From NCBI GenBank assembly GCA_050084515.1, contig CM114273.1:620001-684000 (forward strand): a stretch of DNA of 64,000 nt, given 5' to 3'. The position numbers were made by a program, and so were the translations under genes. This stretch comes from Blasia pusilla. Lineage: Eukaryota > Marchantiophyta > Marchantiopsida > Blasiales. Shown here piece after piece: positions 42,061-51,469 of the stretch. The notes beneath the pieces were generated by a model. That model searched no databases, was not told the origin of the DNA, and was given only the letters and a program-made list of their open reading frames with translations. Each line of letters opens with the position of its first letter. The first letter of the stretch is position 1.

Positions 42061-43700
42061 CTTAGTGGTGATAATTTGGTGGTGGTGCGGCATCGGCGTT
42101 GGTCATCACGGAGACTGTCGGGTGGTGTGGTTGGGGACCGTGGTGCGGACAGTGGTGGTTTCACACGGAGTGGATTTAGGTATCGGGTACCTTTTCCACT
42201 TCCGACGGTTGATGAAGAGGAGGACGAGGGTGTTCCAAATACTGAGTCTTCTACGTTGTTATCGAGTGTTGCAGCTTCGTTGATTTGGGACATGGACGGG
42301 ATATATGGGGCCATGAAGGGCCCATGACGATACTCGGGTGCAGTGGGCACCATTGAGTTGGAGGACTTTATGCAGGAGTTTGATACGTGGTGTGATATGC
42401 AGATGTTGCGGAACGCCACGTTGTTTACACCCTTCTTGGCTTGGAAGGGGTTGTTTCTGCACTTGGAGGGACCACCCATGGATGATTACCATGAGTTTAG
42501 GAAGGACCATGTTGCTGAGATTGACGCATGGAGACAATATTGATCTCCAGGCTATGTGTCTATCACCCATGGTGGTATTGGTAGTAGTGCTCCTACTATG
42601 CCAGCCAGCCCGACGTTGAGTGGAACGAGTACGAGCCGGAGTGGGAGTACCAGTGGAGGTACCCATGGAGGTACCAGTGGGGGTACTAGTGGAGGAACTA
42701 GTGCCCCACCATCGTTTAGCCTGGTTGCAGAGTTCTTCAAGAGGTTGAAGAAGAACTATCAGGGAGTGAAGACAGAGAAGTTGACGAGTCTTCAAGAATT
42801 GGAGCGAAAGACTGGTGAGAGTCTTCGTGAGGCATACACTCCTATGCGACGCTTGATTTCAGTTACCCAGGGTGTGACTGAGGCTTAGGCAATCCGGGTT
42901 TTGGTATGGGATCTTGGATGAGAGTTGCGCCCAGGTGCGTGATGCTACTCTTATGAGTGATGATTCACCCACATTGACCCATGTGTTTGCTCTATCCGAG
43001 AAGATTGAGCTTAACATGGTGAAAGAGAGAGTGGTGACATCCGCATTCAGTAGGGATACAACTACTACTTCTCGTGTTCAACAGCCCACCTCACAGTCTC
43101 GTAGTAGTGGTGGTGGTAGTAGTAGTGGAAGTCGTGGGGGGTACACATGACCTCAGTCAGGTCATAGAGGGACACTTGCGTAGAGACCATTGCCTTCATT
43201 TGCTGCCCCGTAGCAAGGACAGTCATGTTGGACATATGGAGGTGATCATGTTAGGAAGTTTTGTCCCCAAGAGGATGGGAGACGGACTTTGGAGGATGGG
43301 CCTCAGTCGGCCCCAACTCAGTGTGATCATTGCGGGAGACCAGGTCATCCTCGAGAGCGTTGCTTTGATCTTCATCCAGAGTTGAGATCAGGCCACGATT
43401 GTGGTGGAATAGCTCCGAGAGGCCGAGGTGGTAGAGGTGGTAGGGGTGGTAGAGGTGGACAAGTGGTTGGAGAGCCTACGGTGGCTACCCCTACCACTAC
43501 AACAGAGTCAGCTATGGCTGCCAGGATTGAGTAGTTGGAGCAAAAGTTTGCTACTATGGCTGGTATCCAACATAGATCAGGTTCGGGAGCAGGGGCTTCC
43601 ACCTCTTATGGAGGGGATGATCTCTCTTATATGGCAAGTGCAGCACAGGTTGAGGCATTGGCTGCAGTTACGAGACGAGCCACTTGAGCGTTAGAGCCAC
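42061..43700 (+). pseudogene. Element 2 Gag, interrupted by stops
   Basis: One frame carries 42076-42888: N-terminal block, YSGAVGTIELEDFMQEFDTW, capsid-like block (FFKRLKKNYQGVKTEKLTSL, then RRLISVTQGVTEA). It is broken by TGA and TAG codons. A low-complexity linker of repeated GGT-H/S units (GGTHGGTSGGTSGGTS) encoded near 42652-42705 separates the blocks. Zinc knuckles: CWTYGGDHVRKFC (second Cys lost, about 43228-43266) and an intact CDHCGRPGHPRERC (43322-43363). An RGG-rich stretch (RGRGGRGGRGGRGG) follows at about 43418-43460. The TAG at 42886-42888 stands where element 3 has CAG. Gag would form the particle and bind RNA. Confidence 0.8.
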
Positions 43701-44738
43701 GTGGTGCTACTGTGGAGTTGGACCCATAGAGGGGTGAGGCTGGGAGGCAGGCTAGGCTTCCCCATTCATTCTTGTTGTCTGAGGTGCTTAGGACTCCATC
43801 CATGGTTCCTACGCAGCCTATTGAGCCGACATTGGGGACTGAGGCATCTACATCGCTTGTAGTAGACACGGATGCAGCATCCAGTGCAATATTGCGGATG
43901 GCAACTTCAGTGTTGGGATCCCCATTATTTTCGGCCACGGAGCTGATGGCTTTAGGAGTTGACTTAGCTCCCGTATTTCAGCTAGCAGCCACGTTGTGTC
44001 TTGTTAGACTCTGGTGCCCAACCTTTGATGTTGGGAAAGGCGGCATGTATTGGTTTGGGTATTCGGAGGTCAGAGCTTGAGCCTTGCCCATTCCAGATTC
44101 AAACATCACTTGGAGGAGCCAATGATAGGTCTCAATTCATGACACGGGAGAAGTTTTCTGTACAATTGAGACCAGATCATGCGACTGATAGCTCTCGGTT
44201 GGGAGTATCTGCTCTAGTCACATCAGCCGAGTCGTATGATGTACTAGTTCGAGGAGCAGTATTGTACCCGATGGGTTTTCAGATGGAATACTGGAGTGAA
44301 ACAGCGTCTTATAGACCTGGTTGGCAGTCCGGGGATGGATGTATGAGCCAAGTTCTTGTGAGATTTATTTATGGGGCTCGACCAAGAGGGTCTTCCCCAA
44401 CAGTGTTAGCATCTGTGGCTGGTTTTAGTGGAGCAGTCACTTGGCCAGGAGACTTTTTGGAAGGTAATGTTTTTGCTATGGATTCTCCTGTGCATGAGGA
44501 GGTAGAGGAGGTTCCTATTTTTGCAGCAGTGGCATCCTCAACATTGGATGTGCCACTTTGGAGTTCAGGCGGTGCACTACGGCAGAGGTCGTCGCCATGT
44601 GCAGGAGGCTTGGTGTGAGGCTGTTATACCTCACGAGGAAGAGGAGGCCCCACGGCGGACTCCTACTTCTAGTCCAGTTGGGTTATCCCCTTTGGATACT
44701 ACACCCATTATATGGCAGTATCCGCCGGAGGGCATTTG
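43700..44738 (+). pseudogene. Element 2 protease and linker
   Basis: Frame 44001-44618 starts LDSGAQPLMLGKAACIGLG, the retropepsin-like DSG site preceded by hydrophobic residues, and continues through SYDVLVRGAVLYPMGF and WQSGDG. A linker of about 130 residues (VAGFSGAVTWPGDFLEG, ASSTLDVPLWSS) leads to the methyltransferase. A frameshift near 44585 moves the reading to a second frame (HVQEAWCEAVIPHEEEEAP, then SPLDTTPIIWQYPPEGI). Another near 44727 moves it back at motif I of the methyltransferase. Sister copies show these stretches as one continuous frame, so the two frameshifts are damage. Confidence 0.8.
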
Positions 44739-45923
44739 TTAGATCTCTTTGGTGGGATTAGCACTGGTTTGGCTGCAGTGTTGCAGGCCGATATTCCTGA
44801 GCGGAGATACGTGTATGTGGAGCAAGATGAGACGGCCCAGAGAGTCTCATCCCGACATATTGGTCAGTTGATGCGGAGATATCCTGAGTTTTTTCCGCCA
44901 TCAGCTATTCATGGGTACCAGCCTGCTTTGCCGTCACACATTGCATTGTTGGGGGCGCAGGACCTTGAGAGGGTTGGTCGTGTGGATTTGGTGATTTCTA
45001 GATGGCCATGTCAGGGTCATACATGTGCTAGTCGTGGTGAGGGATTACACGACCCTAGGTCTCGATTGTTTTGGGAGATGTTACGGGTGTTACGATATCT
45101 TCAGGTTCATCAGGCACGTGCTCTAGCTTACATTCTAGAGAATGTTCCATTGTTGGGTGACACTAGGACCCGGATGATGGCGAGTGTTCATGAGGTGCTG
45201 TCTTGGATTGGACCAGCGGTGTTGTTGGATGGAGCACGAGTTGGCTCGCGTGCACATCGTCCATGCTTGTGGTGGACAAACTTGTTGCCTAGGGAGGTTC
45301 TACGTGAAGCATATGATGCATTGCAGCGGGATCCTTGCCTTACAGTGGATAGTATCTTGGATACTAGGCGACTTTCTCAGGTGGTGAGGGTTATTGATCG
45401 GTCACCCATGGCAGTGGTGAACCGTGTGGGCCAGCCTAGGATGGCATTATCCACATTTGTGAGTTTTCCCTTGTCTCATGCATACAGGGAAGGTGGTCCT
45501 AGGCTTGTATGGGATTCTCATGTGCGACAGTTGGTGGAGCCTTACGCTGATGAGAGAGAGCGTGTGATGGGATTTGCTACTGGTGTGACATCGGTTGCTT
45601 CCATTTCTGAGGCTTCACGACGTCATGTGTTGGGTCAGGCCATGGACCTAAATTGTTTGACTTGGATTTTGAGTCTTGGTATGGCCGAGCAGCGTCGACT
45701 TCAGACTATGTCTGTGGGTCTTCCACCCCTTGTAATGAGCTCGATGGCTACCGGGACAGTAGAGGCATCGGCTGGGGGCGAGGAGAGTAGTATTTTGCAT
45801 CCTTGGAGTAAATGGGATGTAATGGCTAGGCATGTGGAGTTGGTTGCTCATGTTGGTGGAGGAGTTATTTGCTCAGATGATGGTGTAGCTAAGGGTGTAC
45901 CATCTTGTGAGGGGTTTGCGTAG
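44712..45923 (+). CDS. C5 cytosine DNA methyltransferase, DNMT3-like, inside Pol
   Basis: An open frame of 403 codons. In life it is probably a domain of the polyprotein rather than a separate protein; the first ATG only marks where this open frame starts. Motif I LDLFGGISTGL (residues 10-20) binds S-adenosylmethionine. Motif IV VDLVISRWPCQG has the catalytic Cys at residue 100 (codon 45009-45011). GLHDPRSRLFWEMLRVL follows and resembles DNMT3. Motif VI is ILENV (141-145). Motif VIII region LLDGARVGSRAHRPCLWWTN (171-190) resembles the DNMT3 AHRARYFWGN stretch. Motif IX-like ERERVMGFATGVT lies at 281-293 and motif X-like RRHVLGQAMDLNCLTWIL at 303-320. The motifs are in canonical order I to X, unlike plant DRM enzymes, which are permuted. 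The region before GPP of RT (320-403) is a linker. The key motifs are present and the frame is unbroken, so catalytic competence is possible. Elements 3, 4 and M carry damaged versions at the same position. Confidence 0.9.
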   Translation: MAVSAGGHLLDLFGGISTGLAAVLQADIPERRYVYVEQDETAQRVSSRHIGQLMRRYPEFFPPSAIHGYQPALPSHIALLGAQDLERVGRVDLVISRWPCQGHTCASRGEGLHDPRSRLFWEMLRVLRYLQVHQARALAYILENVPLLGDTRTRMMASVHEVLSWIGPAVLLDGARVGSRAHRPCLWWTNLLPREVLREAYDALQRDPCLTVDSILDTRRLSQVVRVIDRSPMAVVNRVGQPRMALSTFVSFPLSHAYREGGPRLVWDSHVRQLVEPYADERERVMGFATGVTSVASISEASRRHVLGQAMDLNCLTWILSLGMAEQRRLQTMSVGLPPLVMSSMATGTVEASAGGEESSILHPWSKWDVMARHVELVAHVGGGVICSDDGVAKGVPSCEGFA

Positions 45924-46560
45924 CAGCCAATGGCATCGTTCTCTCCCTCTAGTGTGCCAGTGGAGGAGACTTGGGAGCCATTACTTGGGCCCAAGCTTGC
46001 GGGAGGTGAGAAATGACGCTTGACACGGTTAGTGCTATGGCAAAGCCTTTGAACCAATTGCTGAAATCAGATCAAGAGTGGCAGTGGGGAGATGATCAGG
46101 AGAGAGCTTTTATGGAGCTTAAGGCCCAGTTGGTGGCGGCGCCTATCTTGAGGAGACCTATCAGAGGTCCCCATTTCAGTTACACACTGATTGGAGTAGG
46201 TTGGGACTTGGAGCGGTGTTGACACAACATGATGATGAGCACATGGAGTTTGTGGTGGCCTATGCAAGTCGTTCGAATATGCAGCGGAGTCGCGCTATAG
46301 TTCATATGAGGGAGAGTGCTTGGCAGTAGTGTGGGGTGTGGCACACTTTAGGTGTTACTTGTTTGGCATACAGTTTACCCTTGTTACTGATCACCAGTGG
46401 CTCTAGTGGTTGATGGAGTCTGACAAGCTTACAGGGAAGCTTGCACGGTGGGCTCTTATCTTACAGGAGTATGACTTCCAGGTGGTACATAGACCTGGAG
46501 TTGCCAACCTTGATGCTGATGGGTTGAGTAGGAACCCATGTATTAGCCAAGAGGATACAA
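45924..46560 (+). pseudogene. Element 2 RT remnant and RNase H
   Basis: After the methyltransferase the reading reaches GPKLAGGEK (about 45988-46014), the segment that precedes RT. It then jumps to VSAMAKPLNQLLKSDQEWQWGDD, which lies beyond the RT palm. About 0.8 kb, including YIDD, is missing relative to element 3. RNase H follows (ILRRPIRGPHF, YEGECLAVVWGVAHFRCYLF, TDHQWL-WLMESDKL, DADGLSRNP) with a frameshift near 46215 and a stop in TDHQWL*WLM. The element cannot supply its own RT. Confidence 0.85.
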
Positions 46561-48183
46561 CTGGGGCTAGATGGCATGGCGAGGTTGATGAGGAGATGGT
46601 GCCAGGTTGGCATGCATCCGCCTTTTTATGTTGGTTAGGGATAGACTCTAGTATGGAGGACCACATGATATCTTACTCTAGTGAGAGGGTAGACGGCCAG
46701 CCTTCAGATCCTAAGGTTGGAGATGGTGGTACGGATCAGCGTGATATTTATGATGATGCGTTGGTGTTGGAGTTCCTACGGACCAGTAGGGTGCCAGGCA
46801 TAGTGAGTGCCAAGGAGCGAGATCGTGTTCTTCAACGTGCTAAGAGGTATCGATTGGAGGGAACACATATTCTCCGTGTGTGGGAGGATGGTAGAGTACG
46901 AGTAGTGCCGCATTTGGCTCAGAGAGAGTGCATTGTGCGACATGCCCATGAGGAGTTGGGAAATTTTGGGGTAAAGCGTACGTATAGCTTACTCCTTGGT
47001 CAGTATTGGTGGCGTGTCATGCATACTCAAGTGCAACAGTTGGTGTTATGTTGTATGGTTTGTGATCAGGTGAGGGCATCATTCAATGCCCCTACACCAC
47101 AGTTATACCCCTTGCCTATTATGGGGTTGGGTTACAGTTGGAGTATGGACTTTGCGGGACCGTTACCGTTGACTGTATGACATCATCGATATGTGTTGGT
47201 GATGGTGGAGCACTTCTCCAAGTGGATTGAGTTGGTGGCATTACCTGACAAGGGAAGTGAGGGAACGGCGTATGCGTTTCTTGATAGAATGCTTAGTCAT
47301 TTTGGTGCACCAGCTGAAGTGCTGACCGACAAGGGTAGAGAGTTTCAAGGTGAGTTTCAGGTCTTGTGTGACAAGGCGTAGATTGATCATCGAACCACGT
47401 CTCGAGATCATCCAGAGGCGGATGGTTTGGCTGAGCGTGTGGTTCAGATGGTGAAGAGGGCATTGCGCAAGTATGGCCTACAGAAGGGGCATCTTGGAGA
47501 CTGGGATATTCAATTTCCATGGTTAGCCATGGGATATAAGTTCAGTCGCCAAGCATCCTTGGCTTCCTTCTCACCTTATTTTCTGTTATACGGCCGAGAT
47601 CCACACTTGCCAGCAGCAATTCGTCGGGAGTCTAGTGAGGTGGTGAACCTTGATGAACCAAAGATGTGGATGAGAGTGTGTTCTCAGCGGGAAGAGCTCT
47701 TTCGGAGAGTTATGCCAACAGCCTTTGAGAATCTTGCCATTGCTCAACACAAGGATACGTTGCGGTATGCAACCATTCAGGATGGAGGTTATCGACCATC
47801 GATTTGTAGGTTCTATGTGGGGGACTATGTCTATTTGCAGCAGATTGCATCGACAACGTTGGATGTGATGGCAGGCCGCACTATTTTACGAGTGCGCGAG
47901 GTGTTAGCTTCTGGAGTTCTCATGTTGGAGAGTCGTGATGGAGTTGTTTGGAAGGACCATGTGCGTAATTGTGCGCCATGTCATCTTCCAAATGTGGATG
48001 ATACTGTTGACCCAAGCTAAGCCATGATACGTGCTAGCTTGAGGTGCATGTTGTGTGGGTCTGCTGGTAACGCAGCCCGTATGTTGGTGTGTGATCGGTG
48101 TTCTAGGGGTTGCCACATGATGTGTTTGACTCCACGTATGTATGTTGTTCCTACTAGAAGGTGGGTTTGTCCTCGATGTACTT
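46561..48183 (+). pseudogene. Element 2 integrase with C-terminal PHD finger, three in-frame stops
   Basis: One frame from 46410 to 48183 is interrupted only by stops at 47178, 47379 and 48018. The HHCC zinc domain is HAHEELGNFGVKRTYSLL ... CCMVC (about 46940-47066). Catalytic residues: Asp in SMDFAGPLP, Asp in VLTDKGREF, Glu in DHPEADGLAER. These make up the DDE triad that joins cDNA to the target. The C-terminal domain includes GDYVYLQQIASTTLDVMAG and WKDHVRNCAPCHLPN. After a stop comes a PHD finger: CMLC, CDRC, CHMMC (a Cys precedes the His position) and CPRC. In the family, the PHD finger occupies the position of the chromodomain of chromoviruses and may guide integration by binding a histone tail (inference). 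Confidence 0.85.
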
Positions 48184-48360
48184 AGGAGAGGTAGATGACT
48201 TGATCTTTGCATGATATGGATTACAGATATGCGACTAACGATGGGGCAACCTAGCACTCGGCCTTCTGATTCGTGCACCCAAGAAGGTGTATAGCATGTA
48301 GTAGATGTATAGGGCTACCTGGGAGTTAGAGGGACCTAACCGCCAGCTAGGGGGGGCGAG
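48184..48360 (+). other. Element 2 3' untranslated region and polypurine tract
   Basis: Short non-coding region ending in AGGGGGGGCGAG (48349-48360), the plus-strand primer (PPT). Element 3 has the same arrangement at 63563-63732, including the preceding GAGTTAGAGG-ACCTAACC motif. The A segment, not B, follows the PPT directly. Confidence 0.85.
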
Positions 48361-48941
48361 TTTTGGTACACTTATGTTTGTGGATGCTCTCGTCTATGTT
48401 ATGTATGTATGTGAGTATGGTATGTCAGCGATGTATGTTATATGACGATGTGGATTCGCACGACAGCTGTCATGACCATACGGATTATATCGTAGAGTAT
48501 AGTGTGCTAGTAGAGGCCATACCTTATGTAGGGCCGCAGTGTCTAGGTAGAGATGCGATTTCATACATAGGGTTGGGGGTTACTCAGTTGAGGATGACTT
48601 TTCCAGTAGGGCTCGCTCTTAGGTTGGAGGATATAAGGTGGAGTGCACTCAAAGAACAGTTAGTTCTTTGAGTTGAGCCTGTTGCGTTGGGAGTTAGCCT
48701 TGGTAGTGAGTAGAGCTCTTGGCTATGGTGTTTCCCGCAAGCTTCGACCTAGATTCTCCCATCGTGGAGTGGATTTGGCTCGATTGTATGTGATTCTATA
48801 CGTATTTTGTGACAATAGGTCTTTCACGGATTTCAGTTGTGGTACACTTGGTTTTGTGGATGCTCTTGTCTATGTTATGTATGTATGTGAGTATGGTATG
48901 TCAGCGATGTATGTTGTATGATGATGTGGATTTGCACGACA
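48361..48941 (+). repeat. Element 2 3' split repeats A-B-A'
   Basis: A (48361-48467) runs from TTTTGGTACACTT to CGCACGACAGC. B (48468-48834) starts TGTCATGACCATACGG. A' (48835-48941) repeats A from GTTGTGGTACACTT to GCACGACA. The element ends there, before the target-site duplication CATT. Thus B occurs at both ends of the element while A occurs only at the 3' end, on both sides of B. Confidence 0.92.
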
Positions 48942-48945
48942 CATT

Positions 48946-48999
48946 TTATGCATAAGTCATTCTAAGTCAAGTAATTAAAACCATTGTTTTCTTCTAATG
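48946..48999. repeat. CACTA right terminus
   Basis: AAGTCATTCTAAGTCAAGT subterminal motifs followed by AAAACCATTGTTTTCTTCTAATG, the inverted counterpart of the left end with TAGTG changed to TAATG. The ATG target-site copy follows at 49000-49002, and then gag of element 4 resumes. Confidence 0.8.
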
Positions 49000-49002
49000 A
49001 TG

Positions 49003-49929
49003 AGGACCCCATTGATGGGTCCTGATCAGAGTTCTCGGAGTGTTGGTCATATTGTTGGTGTGCAGGCATGGAGGGCAATGGGAGAAGCGAGCGCAATGAC
49101 TTTCTGATGCTCAGAAGGAGCATGTGTTGAGCACGTTGTTGGGGGCGGCCACTATTTTTTGGTGCCCTCTTTATTTTCTGCTTCCGATGTTATGATGTTG
49201 GGAGGTATGCCCACCGAGATTTTTCCGGCTCGCCGCTAGGCTATGCGAACGTGGAGTTGGTATTCCTGTGTCACACTCAGGGATGATTGCAGAGGAGGTG
49301 ATGGACTTGCCCTTGGAGCCTATGCTCGGGCCGTCCGTGTAAGATTCAAGGCAGGTTGCAGCTACTAGGATGGCCGAGATGCGCGCTAGACCCGCGATAG
49401 AGCGTGCCATGACTTCTCCTTGTGTTATGGTGTTGGATAATCGAGGGGAAGGTCTTCTAGTTGGTGAGTCCAAGAGGTAGAGTTTTTAGTCCGCAACGCG
49501 TCTTGTTGGATTCAGGATTGCAATCCCTGATGTTGGGGAAAGTTGCATTTAGAGGTCTGGGGCTGACGAGAGCTAATGTGGAGCATTTTCCATTCAGGAT
49601 ACAGACATCCTTGGGTGGAGCGAGTACCACACAATTTATCACCCGAAAGGAGGTCATGGTGAGGATTCGCTTGGGACATCCTACACATGAGTTCGTGGTG
49701 CGAGCCAAGGCGATAGTGACCGATGTAGAGTCCTACGATGTCTTGGTTGGTGGAGCAGTATTATACCCGATGGGGTTTTTCCTGGATTATAGGTAGGAGT
49801 CAACGTCCTACAGACGAGAATGGTAGTGAGGTGATGGGCGCCTTAGCTCATTACCCATTTGATTCATCGTTGGAGTGATCGAGCAACGGCCAGGAGAGAT
49901 GGCAACCTTAGCAGCACCATCACTTGGCC
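49003..49929 (+). pseudogene. Element 4 Gag end, protease
   Basis: Resumes the reading interrupted at 25799 (GGACCCCATTGATGGG matches element 3 at 58744). The protease site is LLDSGLQSLMLGKVAF with the DSG kept (about 49503-49550). It continues through TSLGGASTTQFITRKEV and SYDVLVGGAVLYPMGF to a TAG at 49794. Several stops precede it. Confidence 0.8.
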
Positions 49930-51160
49930 TTGTGATTTGATTGAGGACATGTCCATGCAGAGGATACTCCCGTTACTAGCATTTCTATGGAGAGGAGTAT
50001 CATGGTAGTCGTATCATTCCTTGGAGGAGAGGTGCCACTTTGGGGCTCGACTGAGGAGCTTCGACGCTTAGCCGTTGAGCATGTGCAGATCGCGTGGAGC
50101 AAGACGGTTACACCGAAGCATGACGGGTCAAAGGAACCCGAGATAGCCAGGAGTGCAACTATGATCCCTTTGGACACCATCGTGATTGTGTGGCGCATCT
50201 CAAAGGAGGGTATTCACGTGTTGGATTTCTTTGGAGGAATCAACACTGGCTTAGTTGCTGATGCACGTGCAATAGTACATGTTCATTGAGATTGATGATG
50301 TTGTGCGAGGCGCGCTTCACTTCACCATGTGGCGCAATTACGCCTTCAATTTCCCAACTTGTTGTTTGCGTCTGCCATCCAGGGGTATCAGAGTTCCCCA
50401 CCAAGGGACATTTCATTGTTGGGGCGCAGGACTTGGAGCGGGTAGGGACCATAGACTTGGTCATTACGGGTTGGCCGTGTTAGGGCCAATCAAGTGCTGG
50501 ACAAGGTAGCGGGTTAGTTGACTCTTGGTCCAAATTTTTTTGGAAGATGATGTGGATCTTGAAACACTTGTAGGAGCATCTGTCTTGTTCTCAAGCATAC
50601 ATTATGGAGAATGTGCCAATTATGGGCGATTCAAAGTCCCCCGTGATGACGAGTGCACATCAGGTGCGTGCATGGATCATCTCGGCATTGTTGTTGGATG
50701 CAACGAGTGTAGTTTCACGAGCACATTGCCCGCGTCTTTGGTGGACCAACTTGGTGCCACATGAGGTTTTGCAGAGGGCGTTTAGGGAGAGTGGAGCGCC
50801 CCTCCTATTTGTTGGTGGATTCTATTCTGGATCTAGGTTGTCGATCATAGGCGATACGACATGATGATCAACCTCCGTTGACTGTGGTCAACAACATTAG
50901 CATGCCACAAGCGACCTTTCCCACATTGGTGAGTTTTTCCGCTTTCTATGCATCCTTGGAGGCCGAGCCTAGCTTGGTTTGGAATGACCAGATATAGCGG
51001 TTGGTGGAGCCCAACGCAAATGAGTGAGAGCGAGAGATGGGATTCCCCACAAGAGTGACAACAGTATCATCATTGTAAGAGGCATTACGACGTCATGTCT
51101 TAGGTCAGGCGATGGACCTGAACTGCTTGACATGGATTTTCATCTTATGAGTAGTTGAGC
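49930..51160 (+). pseudogene. Element 4 cytosine methyltransferase, frameshifted
   Basis: The linker (ERSIMVVVSFLGGEVPLWGS, 49987-50100) leads to motif I VLDFFGGINTGLV (50218-50256). Motif IV survives as WPC followed by TAG (50481-50483) where element 2 has CAG for Gln. Motif VI is MENVPIMGD (about 50602). The motif VIII region ALLLDATSVVSRAHCPRLWWTN (50685-50755) and motif X RRHVLGQAMDLNCLTWI (51091-51141) remain. Multiple frameshifts and stops make it non-functional, but it is full length, so the ancestral domain structure is clear. Confidence 0.85.
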
Positions 51161-51469
51161 AGCGTCGTTTAAGGATGCAAAAGATCACACCTCTTGCGTT
51201 GGTGAGCCCCATGCCTACCAAGATGGTTGAGGCAATGGCTGGGGGAGAGACTCAAGAAGATCGATACACCATGGATGATCGAGAAAGATACCCTTAGACT
51301 TCTCGGGATGTTTTGCAAGTACTCCAGAAGATGATAGCCACAACATCAAGTGTGGTTTCGGGTACTGCACGTGGAGATCCGAGTTTGCAGTTGGCTGTAG
51401 GGGAGCAATTGAGTAATGTTGTCTGAGATGGGGTTGCACCATAGCAACCACTGACATTCTTGTCGGAGA

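Larger units (their letters stand above)
40210..48941 (+). mobile_element. Element 2: DNMT- and PHD-bearing Ty3-type retrotransposon (subfamily II)
   Basis: 8,732 bp, complete at both ends, with target-site duplication CATT (40206-40209 and 48942-48945). Order: repeat B (40210-40577), leader, gag, protease, methyltransferase, RNase H, integrase, PHD finger, polypurine tract (48350-48360), A (48361-48467), B (48468-48834), A' (48835-48941). The RT palm is deleted at about 46010. The two B copies differ at about 14 of 368 positions by eye, so the insertion is fairly recent within the nest. It is inserted in the right end of the CACTA. The B and A sequences are unrelated to those of elements 3, 4 and M, so it represents a second subfamily. 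Confidence 0.9.
25800..48999. mobile_element. CACTA (En/Spm-like) DNA transposon with nested retroelements
   Basis: Left end: CACTAGAGGAAGTCTTGG. Right end, reverse complement: CATTAGAAGAAAACAATGG. The two share CAYTAGARGAA and GGTTTT, followed by TGACT subterminal motifs. The flanking 3-bp duplication is ATG. The outer span is 23,200 bp, but much of it is later insertions (30268-38556, 39176-40172, 40210-48941). The CACTA body itself is about 5.2 kb: 25800-30267, 38557-39175, 40173-40209 and 48942-48999. It carries a Transposase_24-like accessory gene, but no catalytic TNPD-type transposase was recognised, so it is probably non-autonomous. Confidence 0.85.

Noticed and set aside
41766-42795. 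Long minus-strand frames (237 and 178 codons) opposite element 2 gag
   Set aside because: They are antisense shadows of gag. The plus-strand frame matches Gag in four sister elements.
44712-45923. Host DNMT gene interrupted by retroelements
   Set aside because: It is intronless, continuous with protease upstream and integrase downstream, lies inside TSD-bounded element 2, and has homologues at the same place in three other elements.
48361-48941. Interpretation of A-B-A' as an ordinary LTR (A-B or B-A')
   Set aside because: An ordinary LTR would also appear whole at the 5' end. Both subfamilies have B without A there, and the sequence after B is leader.
40210-48941. Tyrosine recombinase (DIRS/Ngaro type) as the integration enzyme, suggested by the split repeats
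   Set aside because: No YR-like frame was seen. The polyprotein has an HHCC plus DDE integrase and element 2 has a target-site duplication.
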